Shown here piece after piece: positions 40,101-50,328 of a DNA stretch of 64,000 nucleotides (its first letter is position 1; each line of letters begins with the position of its first letter). The stretch is taken from the NCBI RefSeq assembly GCF_000224515.1, contig NZ_AGAF01000105.1:18964-82963 (forward strand), read 5' to 3'. Under the pieces are notes generated by a model that searched no databases, was not told where the DNA came from, and was given only the letters and a program-made list of their open reading frames with translations. The position numbers and the translations under genes are program-made. Origin of the DNA: Desulfosporosinus sp. OT. Lineage in GTDB: Bacteria; Bacillota; Desulfitobacteriia; Desulfitobacteriales; Desulfitobacteriaceae.

Positions 40101-40539
40101 TCTTTATCAGAGATGTATCACCGGAATCTGTCACAATATAGGAGACAAAGTACAGCACTTTCTCCAAAGCACGAGGGGACATATCCAACAACAACCCCAT
40201 ACGGCTCGGAATTCCTTTAAAATACCAGATATGTGATACCGGAGCGGCGAGTACAATATGTCCCATTCGTTCGCGCCGAACTTTTGAACGGGTCACTTCG
40301 ACTCCACAACGGTCACAAACGATTCCCTTATATCGAACGCGTTTATATTTTCCGCAGTGACATTCCCAGTCCCTCGTCGGACCAAATATTTTCTCACAAA
40401 ACAGGCCTTCCCGTTCCGGTTTTAAGGTCCGATAGTTTATGGTTTCAGGCTTCTTTACCTCTCCAAATGACCACTCACGAATCATATCCGGTGAAGCTAA
40501 GCCAATACGCATGCGGTCGAAGTTATTGACGTCTAGCAA
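37105..40539 (-). CDS. rpoC: RNA polymerase beta' subunit
   Basis: 1144 residues, TTG start with GGAG upstream. N-terminal zinc ribbon [20 protein letters not shown], catalytic [15 protein letters not shown], and the second zinc site with [20 protein letters not shown]. Trigger-loop region [20 protein letters not shown] is intact. Slightly shorter than the 1199-residue Bacillus subunit. Confidence 0.97.
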   Translation of the reverse strand: MLDVNNFDRMRIGLASPDMIREWSFGEVKKPETINYRTLKPEREGLFCEKIFGPTRDWECHCGKYKRVRYKGIVCDRCGVEVTRSKVRRERMGHIVLAAPVSHIWYFKGIPSRMGLLLDMSPRALEKVLYFVSYIVTDSGDTSLIKKQLLTETEYREYRDKYGDRFQASMGAEAVKQLLEEMDLDKLNDELRIELKEVSGQRKIRAIRRLEVVEAFKSSGNRPDWMIMDVVPVIPPELRPMVQLDGGRFATSDLNDLYRRVINRNNRLKRLLDLGAPDIIVRNEKRMLQEAVDALIDNGRRGRPVTGPGNRPLKSLSDMLKGKQGRFRQNLLGKRVDYSGRSVIVVGPNLKLHQCGLPKEMALELFKPFVMKKLVNEGHAHNIKSAKRMVERVRPEVWDVLEEVISDHPVLLNRAPTLHRLGIQAFEPILVEGRALQIHPLVCTAYNADFDGDQMAVHVPLSAEAQSEARLLMLASHNILNPKDGRPVQTPTQDMVLGSYYLTMDRPGAFGEGKIFKDYDEAVLAYDTKEVHLQASIKVRRNGELLETTVGRLIFNSVIPPEVEYVNHVVGKKGLGDIVANTYRKAGYEATSRLLDGLKSQGFKFSTRAGMTVGLTDITVPEEKTQILADADAAVAKTEQQYRRGLITDEERYNLVIDTWAKATKTVTQALMDTLDQFNPVYMMATSGARGNIQQLRQLAGMRGLMADPSGRTIELPIKANFREGLTVLEYFISSHGARKGLADTALRTADSGYLTRRLVDVSQDVIVREEDCGTLAGIMVEDIKDGPEIIEPLVERLVGRFVLEEIRHPETGEMLATPESEITEEQAAEIVRVFDSAIIRSVLTCKSRYGVCKKCYGRNLATGRPVEMGEAVGIIAAQSIGEPGTQLTMRTFHTGGVAGDDITQGLPRVEELFEARKPKGQAIIAETIGKVSISEVKGRREVDLLTDTDEHITYSIPYGSRLCVKEGQMVEAGDELTEGSINPHDMLKVKGQRGVQVYLVGEVQRVYRLQGVDINDKHIEVMVRQMLRKVKIDDAGDTSLLPGGLIDVFDFQDENAQAIIEGGEPAVAHPVLLGITKASLATDSFLSAASFQETTRVLTEAAIKGKVDPLLGLKENVIIGKLIPAGTGMTRYRTIKTLDPKLI

Positions 40540-40566
40540 TCCTTATCGCTCCTTTCGTCCGGGGGA

Positions 40567-43500
40567 CTATTTGAGATCGCCTAGATCTATATCTTCTTCC
40601 TCAAGGACTTCCTCATTTAATTCATCGAGCGGGTCTTCCTCGTCGGTTATGAGTTCATCCTCATCGGTCAAGAGTTCGTCTTCATCCTTTGTGGCAACAA
40701 TGCGTGTCGCCGGAGGTGCGAGTTCCTCATGCAGATCTATGCCGAGTTCTTTTGCGGTTTCCGTAATATCCTCATCAGTATCATGGATCTCGATTTCTTG
40801 ATCATCAGCAGATAAGACTCTTACATCTAGTCCCAAACTCTGCATTTCTTTAATTAATACCTTAAAGGATTCTGGAATTCCCGGCTCAGGGATGTTCTCA
40901 CCTTTGACAATCGCTTCGTAAGTCTTTACTCGACCAACGACATCGTCTGATTTCACAGTCAAAATTTCCTGCAAAGTATAAGCCGCACCATAGGCCTCCA
41001 AGGCCCAAACTTCCATTTCTCCGAAACGTTGGCCTCCAAATTGAGCTTTACCACCCAACGGCTGCTGCGTTACAAGAGAGTATGGACCCGTCGAACGAGC
41101 ATGAATTTTATCGTCAACCAAATGGTGAAGCTTGAGTACATACATATAGCCAACAGTTATCTTACTATCGAACGGATCTCCCGTGCGTCCGTCATATAAG
41201 ATGGTCTTCCCATCAGCTGGAAGGCCCGCTTTCTCTAAGGTTTCGAAAATGTCATTTTCAGTAGCACCGTCAAAGACTGGCGTCGCGATGCGGATCCCTA
41301 GGGCTTTAGCTGCCCTACCTAAGTGCGTTTCCAGAACCTGACCAATATTCATCCGAGAAGGAACACCCAACGGATTGAGAACAATCTCAATTGGTGTGCC
41401 ATCCGGCATGAACGGCATATCCTCTTGACGCATTATCCGCGAAATAACCCCTTTGTTGCCGTGGCGACCTGCCACTTTATCACCGACAGAAATCTTCCGC
41501 TTTTGGGCAATGTAAACACGAACGAGTTGATTAACGCCAGGAGATAATTCATCCCCATTTTCACGGGTAAATACTTTAACGTCAACGATTTTCCCAGCTT
41601 CTCCGTGAGGTACACGCAAGGAGGTATCACGCACCTCACGTGCTTTTTCTCCGAAGATCGCACGCAACAGACGCTCTTCTGCCGTGAGCTCCGTCTCACC
41701 CTTCGGGGTTACTTTTCCAACCAAGATATCTCCCGGACGAACTTCTGCCCCAATTCGGATAATTCCACGTTCATCAAGATCCTTCAAAACATCTTCCCCG
41801 ACATTGGGAATGTCGCGAGTAATTTCTTCAGGACCGAGCTTCGTATCACGGGCATCCGATTCATACTCTTCTATATGAATGGATGTGTAGTAATCCTCTC
41901 GCAGAAGCTTTTCGCTAATGAGGATCGCATCCTCATAGTTATACCCTTCCCAAGTCATGAAGGCCACGAGCACGTTACGTCCTAAGGCAAGCTCTCCATG
42001 GTCAGTCGACGGACCATCCGCTATAATCTGACTTGCTTCAACCCGTTCCCCTTTCATAACAATGGGTCTCTGGTTAATGCAGGTCCCCTGGTTGGAACGT
42101 GAATATTTGAGTAACTTGTGCTTTTCGGTTGTTCCATCATCATGAAGCACAATAATTTCGTCGGCAGTCGCCCGCTCTACAACTCCAGCTTGTTTAGTAA
42201 CTGCACAAACACCAGAGTCCTTAGCCGTCTTGTATTCCATTCCAGTCCCGACGTAAGGTGAATCCGTGCGCAAGAGTGGTACAGCCTGACGTTGCATATT
42301 CGATCCCATCAACGCTCGATTCGCATCATCATGCTCGAGAAATGGGATAAGTGCTGTTGCAATGGATACCATCTGTTTTGGAGAAACGTCCATGTAATCG
42401 ACCAAGCTCGGCGACACATAAACAAAGTCCGGACCGTGACGACCATCAATTTTCTCTCCAAGGAACTTGCCATTTTCATCAAGTGGCGCATTCGCCTGAG
42501 CCACGACATATTTCTCTTCCTGGTCAGCAGTTAAATAATGTATCTCATCGGTAACCCTGCCGCCCTCTTTATCAGCTCTACGGTAAGGGGCTTCGATAAA
42601 TCCATAAGGATTAATACGGCCATACGTGCTTAAAGAGCCAATCAACCCAATGTTCGGACCTTCTGGCGTCTCTACTGGACACATCCTGCCATAGTGGGAA
42701 TGATGAACGTCACGCACTTCAAATCCTGCGCGTTCTCTGCTTAAACCCCCAGGGCCCAAAGCACTTAAACGGCGCTTATGTGTTAACTCAGCCAATGGAT
42801 TTGTTTGGTCCATGAACTGCGACAACTGGCTACTACCAAAAAACTCCTTGATTGCAGCAACGACAGGTCGAATATTAATTAATACCTGAGGGGTAATCAC
42901 TTCGACGTCCTGAATCGTCATCCGTTCGCGGACCACGCGTTCCATACGAGATAAACCGATTCGGAACTGATTCTGGAGAAGTTCCCCAACCGAGCGCAAC
43001 CGACGATTTCCTAGATGGTCGATGTCATCCTTATGTCCGTCCCCATCCATTAAGGCCAGCAGTCGCTGAACTGCAGCCACGATATCCCCACGAGTTAAAT
43101 GTCGAACATCCATTGGAATATCCAAGCCCAGTTTGTTGTTAAGTTTATACCTACCAACCTTAGCAAGATCATAACGCTTGGCATCAAAGAACAGCGCCTC
43201 TAGTAATGAGCGCGCACTATCGACTGTCGGAGGTTCCCCTGGTCTTAAACGTTTATAGATTTCAACCAAAGCTTCTTCTGTTGATTCCGAGTTGTCTCTT
43301 TCCAATGTAGCGCGGATATATTCATTATCGTTAAACAACTCCAAAATCTGGCCGTTGCTTGCGTATCCTAAAGCTCGAATAAGAACTGTGCCCGGTAATT
43401 TCCTTGTTCGGTCAACCCTTACAAAGATATTATCGTTCACATCCGATTCGAATTCCAACCAAGCCCCACGATTCGGAATAACTGTAGCCCCATAGAGTTT

Positions 43501-43959
43501 CTTACCACTCGCATCAATTTGTTCTGCATAATAGACCCCTGGCGAACGTACAAGCTGGCTGACAATAACACGTTCAGCACCATTGATAATAAACGTGCCT
43601 TTGTCTGTCATTAGCGGGAAATCCCCCATAAAGACTTCCTGTTCCTTTACTTCTCCAGTTTCCTTGTTAATGAGGCGTACCTTTACGCGTAGAGGCGCTG
43701 CGAATGTGACATCACGTTCCTTACACTCCTCTACCTGATATTTAGCCTCTCCCAAGCTATAGTCAATAAATTCCAAAACGAGATTGCCTGTGAAATCTTG
43801 AATCGGTGAAATATCGCGAAACATATCGCGCAACCCTTCATCAAGAAACCAACGATAGGAGTTCTGCTGAATTTCAATCAAATTCGGCATGTCGAGGACT
43901 TCCCGGATTCTGGAGTAACTCCAGCGCTCCCGTGTCCCAACCTTAACAGGATAGAACAT
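40567..43959 (-). CDS. rpoB: RNA polymerase beta subunit
   Basis: 1130 residues. The rifampicin pocket [30 protein letters not shown] is wild-type-like; conserved [32 protein letters not shown] and [20 protein letters not shown] follow. The C-terminus has an acidic tail of Asp/Glu repeats of about 40 residues. Transcribed with rpoC from a strong promoter 250 bp upstream. Confidence 0.97.
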   Translation of the reverse strand: MFYPVKVGTRERWSYSRIREVLDMPNLIEIQQNSYRWFLDEGLRDMFRDISPIQDFTGNLVLEFIDYSLGEAKYQVEECKERDVTFAAPLRVKVRLINKETGEVKEQEVFMGDFPLMTDKGTFIINGAERVIVSQLVRSPGVYYAEQIDASGKKLYGATVIPNRGAWLEFESDVNDNIFVRVDRTRKLPGTVLIRALGYASNGQILELFNDNEYIRATLERDNSESTEEALVEIYKRLRPGEPPTVDSARSLLEALFFDAKRYDLAKVGRYKLNNKLGLDIPMDVRHLTRGDIVAAVQRLLALMDGDGHKDDIDHLGNRRLRSVGELLQNQFRIGLSRMERVVRERMTIQDVEVITPQVLINIRPVVAAIKEFFGSSQLSQFMDQTNPLAELTHKRRLSALGPGGLSRERAGFEVRDVHHSHYGRMCPVETPEGPNIGLIGSLSTYGRINPYGFIEAPYRRADKEGGRVTDEIHYLTADQEEKYVVAQANAPLDENGKFLGEKIDGRHGPDFVYVSPSLVDYMDVSPKQMVSIATALIPFLEHDDANRALMGSNMQRQAVPLLRTDSPYVGTGMEYKTAKDSGVCAVTKQAGVVERATADEIIVLHDDGTTEKHKLLKYSRSNQGTCINQRPIVMKGERVEASQIIADGPSTDHGELALGRNVLVAFMTWEGYNYEDAILISEKLLREDYYTSIHIEEYESDARDTKLGPEEITRDIPNVGEDVLKDLDERGIIRIGAEVRPGDILVGKVTPKGETELTAEERLLRAIFGEKAREVRDTSLRVPHGEAGKIVDVKVFTRENGDELSPGVNQLVRVYIAQKRKISVGDKVAGRHGNKGVISRIMRQEDMPFMPDGTPIEIVLNPLGVPSRMNIGQVLETHLGRAAKALGIRIATPVFDGATENDIFETLEKAGLPADGKTILYDGRTGDPFDSKITVGYMYVLKLHHLVDDKIHARSTGPYSLVTQQPLGGKAQFGGQRFGEMEVWALEAYGAAYTLQEILTVKSDDVVGRVKTYEAIVKGENIPEPGIPESFKVLIKEMQSLGLDVRVLSADDQEIEIHDTDEDITETAKELGIDLHEELAPPATRIVATKDEDELLTDEDELITDEEDPLDELNEEVLEEEDIDLGDLK

Positions 43960-44208
43960 TTGCGTTTCACCCCTCAGTGCGGTTTCCTCTCAGTGAGGTA
44001 TAATATATTGACATATACAGCCAAAAGCAAGGCCTTTATATAAAACCTCGCTTTAACTGTTTATGGTGTTCCGAATTATTGCGATAATTTCAAGATAATA
44101 TCTCCTTATTACCCAAATCAATGCAAAATATTACCAATGTCTACAAGTTATTACCATAGCATGGACAGATTAAGCAATAATTCCAATTAGGCATGGTAAC
44201 ATTCATAG

Positions 44209-44237
44209 ATTATAACAAAACCATAACACGCTGTCAA
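44209..44237 (-). promoter_or_regulatory. SigA promoter for rpoBC
   Basis: Perfect minus-strand TTGACA (44232-44237), 17 bp, TATAAT (44209-44214). It is placed after the rplL hairpin and reads toward rpoB. Confidence 0.8.
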
Positions 44238-44295
44238 GTATTATTTTATACTTTCAAGGACTGTTCTACATTAAGCATTCTTTATCATAATTAAA

Positions 44296-44326
44296 GAAGG
44301 TACCCTCCTCGAGAGAGAGTACCTTC
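44296..44326 (-). terminator. Hairpin after rplL, probable partial terminator
   Basis: Minus strand GAAGGTACTCTC / GAGGGTACCTTC stem closed by a short loop, then TTTAATTAT. Separates L7/L12 from rpoB and sets the subunit ratio in many bacteria. Confidence 0.6.
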
Positions 44327-44342
44327 TCTATTTCTCTAAATC

Positions 44343-44723
44343 TTATTTTACTTCGACGGTTGCGCCAGCTTCGGTTAATTTAGCCTTCAGCGCCTCAGCT
44401 TCGTCTTTAGTTACTTTCTCTTTGACTGCTTTTGGAGCATTGTCTACGAGATCTTTAGCTTCTTTGAGACCTAAGCCTGTTGCTTCACGAACAACTTTGA
44501 TAACGCCAATTTTGGAAGCTCCGCAATTCATGAGCATAACATCAAATTCTGTCTTTTCTTCTGCTTCTTCAGCTGCAGGAGCTGCGCCTCCAGCTACGCC
44601 TGCAACTGCTACAGGAGCTGCTGCACTAACACCAAACTCTTCTTCAAACGCCTTAACCAATTCAGATAGCTCGAGAACTGTTAAACCTTTAACGGATTCT
44701 AGGATTTCATTTACTTTAGACAT
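44343..44723 (-). CDS. rplL: 50S ribosomal protein L7/L12
   Basis: 126 residues: N-terminal dimerisation helix, an Ala-rich hinge (about 35-52) and the C-terminal domain [35 protein letters not shown]. Recruits translation GTPases. Confidence 0.97.
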   Translation of the reverse strand: MSKVNEILESVKGLTVLELSELVKAFEEEFGVSAAAPVAVAGVAGGAAPAAEEAEEKTEFDVMLMNCGASKIGVIKVVREATGLGLKEAKDLVDNAPKAVKEKVTKDEAEALKAKLTEAGATVEVK

Positions 44724-44771
44724 TTTATTTCCTCCTTAAAATATGAATACTTTTTGACGAAGATTATTAGA

Positions 44772-45299
44772 CTATTGTGCTGCCTTGAGCTTACGCACTT
44801 CTTCCAAGGCATATCCCATTTTGCGGATCGGTCCTTGGAGAACGTTGGCCATACCAGCAAGAGGCGCCTGCATTCCACGTAAGACCATAGCAAGGAGAAC
44901 TTCGCGTGAAGGAAGTTCAGCCAGAGCTTTAACACCCTCTGCACCAATTACCTTTCCTTCTAAAACCCCAGCCTTAATTTTAAATGTTTTGAGTTTATTT
45001 ACCTTCACAAATTCCATTAAAATTTTTGCGGGAGCAACAGGATCTGCACTAAAAGCAAGCGCTGTCGGTCCTTTTAGATAAGATTCTAGACCCTCTACTC
45101 CAATTTCATCAGCTGCGCGACGTACGAGTGTGTTTTTCAAAACTTTGTACTCCACTCCAGCTTGACGCAATTGAGTACGCAATTGGGTCACTTGGGCTAC
45201 TGTCAAACCACGATAGTCAGCCAAAACAACGCTTGAAGCTTGTTGGAACTTTTCCTTAATTTCCGAAACTACTTGGCTTTTTTCTTCTATATTAGGCAT
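44772..45299 (-). CDS. rplJ: 50S ribosomal protein L10
   Basis: 175 residues: [35 protein letters not shown]. Base of the L12 stalk. Autoregulated through the L10 leader, which here is displaced about 340 bp upstream by an inserted repeat block. Confidence 0.97.
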   Translation of the reverse strand: MPNIEEKSQVVSEIKEKFQQASSVVLADYRGLTVAQVTQLRTQLRQAGVEYKVLKNTLVRRAADEIGVEGLESYLKGPTALAFSADPVAPAKILMEFVKVNKLKTFKIKAGVLEGKVIGAEGVKALAELPSREVLLAMVLRGMQAPLAGMANVLQGPIRKMGYALEEVRKLKAAQ

Positions 45300-45364
45300 T
45301 CTGTGTACCTCCTTCCTTCAGATAAACTTAAAGAAAACTTGGCAGGCGACTGCCTAGTTGCACT

Positions 45365-45635
45365 TATGCGCTGGCCATGACTCGAACAAGGATGTTCGAG
45401 GTTAGAGCATCGCCCGAAGACACTGTCTTCGCACGTATTAGCCTTCTTGCAGGATGGCTAGATGCCGCGATGGCCGAGTGTCCCTGTAGCCAAGACTCGA
45501 ACACAACGTTCAAGATTAGAGCACAGCCCGAAGACACTGTCTTCGCACGTATTAGCCTTCTTGCAGGATGGCAAGGTGCCATGATGGCGAGAAGGGACGT
45601 TCCAGAAAGTATGCAAACGAAGTTTATACTTTCTG
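45365..45635 (+). repeat. Modular palindromic repeat block A-B-A-B-C
   Basis: Module A hairpins at 45381-45400 (CTCGAACA / TGTTCGAG) and 45496-45514; module B palindromes CGAAGACACTGTCTTCG at 45415-45431 and 45529-45545, each followed by the tail CACGTATTAGCCTTCTTGC; module C hairpin CAGAAAGTAT (45603-45612) / ATACTTTCTG (45626-45635). Two A-B units are in tandem with a period of 114 bp. The block lies between the L10 attenuator and rplJ. Confidence 0.75.
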
Positions 45636-45644
45636 ACTAGTGCA

Positions 45645-45781
45645 GCAAAAAACCTCCGCGCCTGCAGAGGTTAAGAACGCCAAATAAGTATCTATCGGCT
45701 TGTCTTCCAACCTCGGCAGGACATTAAGCCTTTCGGCACCTGCTTTCTACAGCGGACATTATTCGATTCTCGGTAAGTCTA
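45645..45781 (-). ncRNA. L10 leader with attenuator
   Basis: Transcribed from the promoter at 45776-45804. The segment has the ribosomal protein L10 leader features: GTCCGCTGTAGAAAGCAGG, a GCCGAAAGGC-type element, GTCCTGCCGAGG, and a final stem AACCTC / GAGGTT followed by TTTTTT (45645-45672). In Bacillus the L10-L12 complex binds this leader to control transcription into rplJ. The call rests on position and this pattern. Confidence 0.75.
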
Positions 45782-45804
45782 ACCCATTTACAGGATACTG
45801 TCAA
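45776..45804 (-). promoter_or_regulatory. SigA promoter for the L10 leader and rplJL
   Basis: Minus strand TTGACA (45799-45804), 17 bp, TAGACT (45776-45781), just after the rplA stop. Confidence 0.7.
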
Positions 45805-45817
45805 GAACATGTTTTTA

Positions 45818-46510
45818 TTACAGAGCTTTAGCTGGGTTAATGCGTACACCAGGACCCATTGTTGAGCAAACCGTAACACTGCGCATATATTGACCCTTTG
45901 CAGCTGCAGGCTTAGCTTTAACGATAGTCTCCGCTAACACACGATAGTTCTCTAACAGTTGATCCGCGCTGAACGAGGCTTTGCCAATTGGCGCATGTAT
46001 AATACCAGCCTTCTCTGCACGGTATTCAATCTTACCAGCTTTAATTTCTTTGATCGCACGAGTTACATCAGGTGTGACCGTTCCAGTTTTCGGGTTTGGC
46101 ATAAGTCCTTTAGGTCCGAGAACACGGCCCAATTTACCAACCATTCCCATCATGTCTGGCGTTGCGACAACAACTTCAAAGTCAAACCAGCCTTGCTCGA
46201 TTTTCGCAATCATGTCTTCTGCGCCGACAAAGTCTGCACCAGCTGCTTCTGCTTCTTTGGCCTTATCCCCTTTAGCAAATACCAACACTGACCGGGTTTT
46301 ACCCGTGCCATTAGGTAGCACAATTGCGCCACGAATTTGTTGGTCTGCATGACGAGTGTCAATGCCTAATTTAAAAGCGACTTCAACTGTTTCATCAAAC
46401 TTTGCTTTAGCGTTAGCTTTTACAACTGCAAATGCCTCTGCCGGTTCATGAAGCATATTGCGATCAAAAGATTTTACAGCCTCTTGATACTTTTTACCTA
46501 CTTTAGCCAT
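45818..46510 (-). CDS. rplA: 50S ribosomal protein L1
   Basis: 230 residues: [55 protein letters not shown]. Forms the mobile L1 stalk; a translational repressor in many bacteria. Confidence 0.97.
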   Translation of the reverse strand: MAKVGKKYQEAVKSFDRNMLHEPAEAFAVVKANAKAKFDETVEVAFKLGIDTRHADQQIRGAIVLPNGTGKTRSVLVFAKGDKAKEAEAAGADFVGAEDMIAKIEQGWFDFEVVVATPDMMGMVGKLGRVLGPKGLMPNPKTGTVTPDVTRAIKEIKAGKIEYRAEKAGIIHAPIGKASFSADQLLENYRVLAETIVKAKPAAAKGQYMRSVTVCSTMGPGVRINPAKAL

Positions 46511-46560
46511 TCTTTTAACCTCCTTGTGGTTATGCGGGTCTAAACCCTCCCACAGTAATT

Positions 46561-46995
46561 TTAGCCCTCTACAACATCGATGCCCATGCTCCGCGCTGTA
46601 CCTTCAATCATGCGCATTGCTGCTTCGACAGTTGCTGCATTCAGATCCTTCATCTTTATGTCCGCGATCTCGCGTACCTTAGATTTGGGGACGCTTGCAA
46701 CCTTTTTGCGGTTCGGCTCAGCAGAACCCGAAGTAATATTCGCCGCTTTTTTTAGCAATACTGCTGCCGGCGGAGTTTTGGTGATAAAGGTAAAGGAACG
46801 ATCTTCATAGACAGTAATCTCAACCGGAATAATAAGTCCCGCTTGATCCTTGGTGCGTTCATTGTATTCTTTGCAGAAGGCCATAATGTTGACCCCATGT
46901 TGACCCAGAGCTGGACCAACCGGAGGTGCCGGTGTAGCTTTCCCTGCTGTAATCGCCAATTTTACCAATCCAATTACTTTTTTTGCCATTGTCAT
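46561..46995 (-). CDS. rplK: 50S ribosomal protein L11
   Basis: 144 residues: [20 protein letters not shown] and the C-terminal [17 protein letters not shown]. The ATG two codons downstream (MAKKVIG) is an equally good start. Contacts the GTPase centre and RelA. Confidence 0.96.
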   Translation of the reverse strand: MTMAKKVIGLVKLAITAGKATPAPPVGPALGQHGVNIMAFCKEYNERTKDQAGLIIPVEITVYEDRSFTFITKTPPAAVLLKKAANITSGSAEPNRKKVASVPKSKVREIADIKMKDLNAATVEAAMRMIEGTARSMGIDVVEG

Positions 46996-47024
46996 TACAC
47001 CTCCTTGTTAAAGTATCTCTTCCC

Positions 47025-47552
47025 TTAGTCGAGTTTTTGAACCTGTGCAAACTCCAACTCAACCGGAGTCTCTCGTCCAAACATGGACACTTCAACCCGC
47101 AGTTTGCCTTTGTCTGCAAGGATTTCACGAACCACTCCCACAAAGTCCTTAAAGGGACCAGCAATAACTTGGACACTTTGATTAATCTCAAAATCAATCC
47201 GCGTGTGTACTTCATCCATCCCCATTTGTTGCAAAATCTTTACAACTTCTTGATCGAGCAAAGGGATTGGCTTTGTTCCAGTTCCAACAAACCCAGTTAC
47301 TCCAGGTGTATTACGCACAACATACCATGAATCGTCTGTCATTTCCATTTCGACGAGTACATAGCCTGGATAGACCTTGCGCTTAGTGACCTTTTCTTTT
47401 CCGTTCTTGAACTCGATTTCATCTTCCATCGGAACAAGTACACGAAAAATCTTTTCTTCCATGTTCATGGACTCGACTCGTTTTTCGAGATTCATCTTTA
47501 CTTTGTTTTCATACCCGGAATATGTGTGAATAACAAACCAGTCTTTTGCCAT
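47025..47552 (-). CDS. nusG: Transcription termination/antitermination factor NusG
   Basis: 175 residues. NGN domain WFVIHTYSGYENKVKMNLEK and VYPGYVLVEMEMTDDSWYVV; C-terminal KOW QVIAGPFKDFVGVVREI. Links RNA polymerase to S10 or Rho. Confidence 0.96.
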   Translation of the reverse strand: MAKDWFVIHTYSGYENKVKMNLEKRVESMNMEEKIFRVLVPMEDEIEFKNGKEKVTKRKVYPGYVLVEMEMTDDSWYVVRNTPGVTGFVGTGTKPIPLLDQEVVKILQQMGMDEVHTRIDFEINQSVQVIAGPFKDFVGVVREILADKGKLRVEVSMFGRETPVELEFAQVQKLD

Positions 47553-47595
47553 TTCTCAGGGACCTCCTCAGACACTGCCTTAGAGACTCACGGGG

Positions 47596-47817
47596 TTAGG
47601 GCAGTAACTTGGTCAAGACCCAACTTAAGCCACTATCGACAAACCACATCAGAACTGAAACAATCGCCACCGCAACAAACACAACCGCTGTGTAGGTGAG
47701 CAACTGTCTACGGCTAGGCCAATGAACTTTCTTTAACTCGCTCAAAACCCCACGGAAATACTCCGCTGCCTTATCTGTCTGTCGCTGAGTATTGGCCGGT
47801 TTTTTCAACGCGCCCAT
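47596..47817 (-). CDS. secE: Preprotein translocase subunit SecE
   Basis: 73 residues from the ATG at 47815-47817 (AAGGAA upstream). Amphipathic FRGVLSELKKVHWPSRRQLL and one membrane helix. Between rpmG and nusG as expected. Confidence 0.94.
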   Translation of the reverse strand: MGALKKPANTQRQTDKAAEYFRGVLSELKKVHWPSRRQLLTYTAVVFVAVAIVSVLMWFVDSGLSWVLTKLLP

Positions 47818-47887
47818 CACTTCACTTCCTTACACGACACTGTGACAACGCTTCCTGGCGTACAGTCTAAACCATTGCAAAAAAAAA

Positions 47888-48037
47888 TTACTTTGTTTCC
47901 TTATGAAGAGTGTGAGTCTTGCAAAACTTGCAAAACTTCTGAGCCTCCAAACGATCTGGATTATTTTTCTTATTTTTTATTGTAGCATAGTTACGGTGCT
48001 TGCAATCCGTACACGCTAAAATAATGCCAACACGCAT
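47888..48037 (-). CDS. rpmG: 50S ribosomal protein L33
   Basis: 49 residues: [20 protein letters not shown] then [14 protein letters not shown]. Two CxxC pairs mark the zinc form. GGGAGG nine bases before the ATG at 48035-48037. Confidence 0.95.
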   Translation of the reverse strand: MRVGIILACTDCKHRNYATIKNKKNNPDRLEAQKFCKFCKTHTLHKETK

Positions 48038-48094
48038 TCACGAACACCTCCCGGACAACGGTAGGACGCTGTATTTTAATACATTACTCAAAAT

Positions 48095-48123
48095 ACTTTA
48101 TCACAAGACAATTTCTCTGTCAA
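48095..48123 (-). promoter_or_regulatory. SigA promoter for rpmG-secE-nusG
   Basis: Minus strand TTGACA (48118-48123), 17 bp, TAAAGT (48095-48100), between the tRNA terminator and rpmG. Confidence 0.6.
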
Positions 48124-48140
48124 GAAAAAATATCTTATAA

Positions 48141-48163
48141 CAAAAAAGACAGCTTTGCTGTCT
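48141..48163 (-). terminator. Terminator after the tRNA genes
   Basis: Stem AGACAGC / GCTGTCT with loop AAA on the minus strand, followed by TTTTTTG. Ends the tRNA-Thr, tRNA-fMet transcript. Confidence 0.75.
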
Positions 48164-48172
48164 GATTGGACT

Positions 48173-48247
<75 letters not shown>

Positions 48248-48352
48248 AAGTTGCATAACCCAGCTGTACAAGATGCCTAGCACTTTGCCATCTGTTCCGT
48301 GAATTAGTGTGCCCACCTGGGAAACCCTATTCAGATTTAATGACTACCTTAA

Positions 48353-48428
48353 TGGAGCCGATGGCAGGACTCGAACCTGTAACCTGCTGATTACAAATCA
48401 GCTGCTCTACCAATTGAGCTACATCGGC
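48353..48428 (-). tRNA. tRNA-Thr (TGT)
   Basis: 76 nt with encoded CCA. Acceptor GCCGATG / CATCGGC, anticodon loop TTTGTAA, T-loop TTCGAGT. Upstream of tRNA-fMet in the same transcript. Confidence 0.96.
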
Positions 48429-48535
48429 ACTAATTGCTCGTGCTTTATTCGACACATTATCGCTAGGCACTTACGCAGTATACCATCTTTCTTTTTGCAA
48501 TGCAAGCTTTTTTATTTGTGAGGGTATATGTAAAA

Positions 48536-49186
48536 TTATCCATCTCTTCGTTCTAAATAGCGCTCGAGCTTCCTTTTAACCCTTTGCAACGCATTATCGA
48601 TAGATTTTACATGTCTCCTCAAATCTACGGCGATTTCCTGATAAGATTTCCCTTCTAAATAAGACATCAGTACTTTCCACTCCAAGGAACTGAGGATTTC
48701 ACCCATTTTTTCCTCGATGTCGTCAAATTCTTCCCGACTGATAATAAGTTCTTCCGGATCCGTAATTCGAGTTCCCGAAATTACATCTAAAAGTGTTCGA
48801 TCAGAATCTTCGTCATAAATGGGTTTATTTAGAGAAACATATGAGTTTAGGGGAATGTGTTTCTGCCGGGTTGCTGTTTTAATCGCAGTAATAATCTGAC
48901 GGGTGATACATAATTCGGCAAAAGCCCGAAAGGAAGAAAGTTTGTCGCCACGAAAGTCCCTAATGGCCTTATAGAGTCCGATCATACCCTCTTGGATAAT
49001 ATCTTCACGATCAGCTCCAATGAGAAAGTAAGAACGCGCTTTGGCCCTAACAAAGTTTTTATATTTGTTGATTAGGTGCTCCAGTGCAGTAGTGTCGCCT
49101 TCCTTTGCAAGCTCAACCACCTCTTCATCCACGATAACGTCGATGATTTCGCATTCCGGTAGTTCTGATTGGGCTTGAAGAGTCAA
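48536..49186 (-). CDS. sigH: RNA polymerase sigma-H factor (sporulation)
   Basis: 216 residues, TTG start after AGGGGGG. Region 2: HLINKYKNFVRAKARSYFLI GADREDIIQEGMIGLYKAIRDFR; region 4: LEGKSYQEIAVDLRRHVKSI DNALQRVKRKL. SigH directs early sporulation and transition-state genes. Position next to rlmB and rpmG-secE is conserved in spore formers. Confidence 0.94.
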   Translation of the reverse strand: MTLQAQSELPECEIIDVIVDEEVVELAKEGDTTALEHLINKYKNFVRAKARSYFLIGADREDIIQEGMIGLYKAIRDFRGDKLSSFRAFAELCITRQIITAIKTATRQKHIPLNSYVSLNKPIYDEDSDRTLLDVISGTRITDPEELIISREEFDDIEEKMGEILSSLEWKVLMSYLEGKSYQEIAVDLRRHVKSIDNALQRVKRKLERYLERRDG

Positions 49187-49257
49187 GTTGATCCCCCCTA
49201 CAATGTCGTCATGAAGAAGACGAAATCCGCCTCGCCCTTGTCCACGAGAACATTCTC

Positions 49258-49287
49258 ATTATACTCGACCCTAAAGAAAAGCGTCAA
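49258..49287 (-). promoter_or_regulatory. SigA promoter for sigH
   Basis: Minus strand TTGACG (49282-49287), 18 bp, TATAAT (49258-49263), about 70 bp before the sigH start. Confidence 0.65.
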
Positions 49288-49401
49288 GGCGAAGTTTTGG
49301 TTGTTCTGTCGCTATAAGCGAAGTTTAGATGCCTGAAGTCCGTAGCGCGAAATTGTTTGCGAACAAACTTTTAGAAATTGCAAAAATAGCAAGCCTAAAC
49401 C

Positions 49402-49424
49402 CCCGATCCAAAATTCGGATCGGG
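49402..49424 (-). terminator. Hairpin after rlmB
   Basis: CCCGATCC / GGATCGGG with a 7-base loop; T-run weak. It lies in the 380-bp rlmB-sigH spacer. Confidence 0.5.
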
Positions 49425-49487
49425 CTTAGAGTTTCGTAGATTATAACTCGTGCTTTATCCCTCTAAAGAAAACTTGGTTGGTACCCA

Positions 49488-49578
49488 CGAAGACACTGTC
49501 TTCGCACGTATTAGCCTTCTTGCAGGATGGCGAGAAGGGACCTTCCAGAAAGTATGCAACAAAAAGTTACACTTTCTG
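49488..49578 (+). repeat. Modular palindromic repeat, modules B and C
   Basis: Module B CGAAGACACTGTCTTCG at 49488-49504 with tail CACGTATTAGCCTTCTTGC, then GGCGAGAAGGGACCTTC and module C CAGAAAGTAT (49546-49555) / ACACTTTCTG (49569-49578). Module C overlaps the rlmB stop: the last residues SQKV and the TAA of RlmB are part of the repeat. Confidence 0.7.
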
Positions 49579-50328
49579 ACTGGTAGAACTAATTCTCTGT
49601 CTGAGAACTTCGTAAAGCATAACTGACCCTGCAACGCTAGCATTTAGCGAAGTAACCTGCCCCTTCATAGGTAAGCTGACGATCTCGTCGCACTTCTCGC
49701 GAAGCAAACGACTTATGCCTTTCCCTTCGCTACCGATTACAATAACTCGAGCACCTGTGAGATCCGCTTCGAAGGCTCCTCTCCCTCCTGCTTCAGCCCC
49801 AGACACCCAACACCCTCTCTTTTTCAATTCCTGCAACGCCTGAACCAAATTGCTCACTCGTGCGACACGCACATACTCAACTGCCCCAGCAGATGTTTTG
49901 GCAACAGTGCCCGTCAAAGCGACACTTCTCCGTTTGGGGATGATTACTCCATGGGCTCCAACAGCATCTACCGTCCTCAGCAGTGCACCTAAATTATGTG
50001 GATCTTCGATCTCATCAAGCATCAAGATAAAGGGATCTTCTTGTCGCTCTTCCGCTAAGGCTAGAATGTCGTCGATACTGGAATATTCTCTTGCAGCGAT
50101 GTAAGCAAGCATTCCTTGGTGTCGCTCTCGATCCGTTATCCTGTCAAGCGTTTGACGATCCACAAATTGGTAAGGAATACTCTTTTCATGCAATAGCGCA
50201 ATGATTTCTTGATTACGCCCATTTGGACCTTCCGACTGAATAAGAACTTTGTTAACGGGCTTTCCACTTTTCAGAAGCTCTAAAACAGGATTTTTCCCGT
50301 AAACTATTTCATCGTTCAAGTAGTTCAC
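49567..50328 (-). CDS. rlmB: 23S rRNA (guanosine-2'-O-)-methyltransferase RlmB
   Basis: 253 residues, GTG start overlapping the thyX stop by four bases. N-terminal substrate-binding domain YGKNPVLELLKSGKPVNKVL, then the SPOUT knot: LDEIEDPHNLGALLRTVDAV, IVIGSEGKGISRLLREKCDE and LNASVAGSVMLYEVLRQR. Modifies G2251 (E. coli numbering) in the peptidyl-transferase P loop. Confidence 0.93.
   Translation of the reverse strand: MNYLNDEIVYGKNPVLELLKSGKPVNKVLIQSEGPNGRNQEIIALLHEKSIPYQFVDRQTLDRITDRERHQGMLAYIAAREYSSIDDILALAEERQEDPFILMLDEIEDPHNLGALLRTVDAVGAHGVIIPKRRSVALTGTVAKTSAGAVEYVRVARVSNLVQALQELKKRGCWVSGAEAGGRGAFEADLTGARVIVIGSEGKGISRLLREKCDEIVSLPMKGQVTSLNASVAGSVMLYEVLRQRISSTSQKV

Larger units (their letters stand above)
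43960..44342. other. rplL-rpoB spacer: terminator, promoter, long AT-rich leader
   Basis: Holds the hairpin after rplL and a consensus promoter (listed separately), then about 240 bp of AT-rich leader before rpoB. A second weaker promoter TTGCTT-17-TATATT (44002-44030) lies nearer rpoB. No open frame seen. Confidence 0.5.

Noticed and set aside
45377-45640. 87-codon plus-strand frame in the L10 spacer
   Set aside because: Made wholly of modules A, B and C; repeated peptide follows from the repeated DNA.
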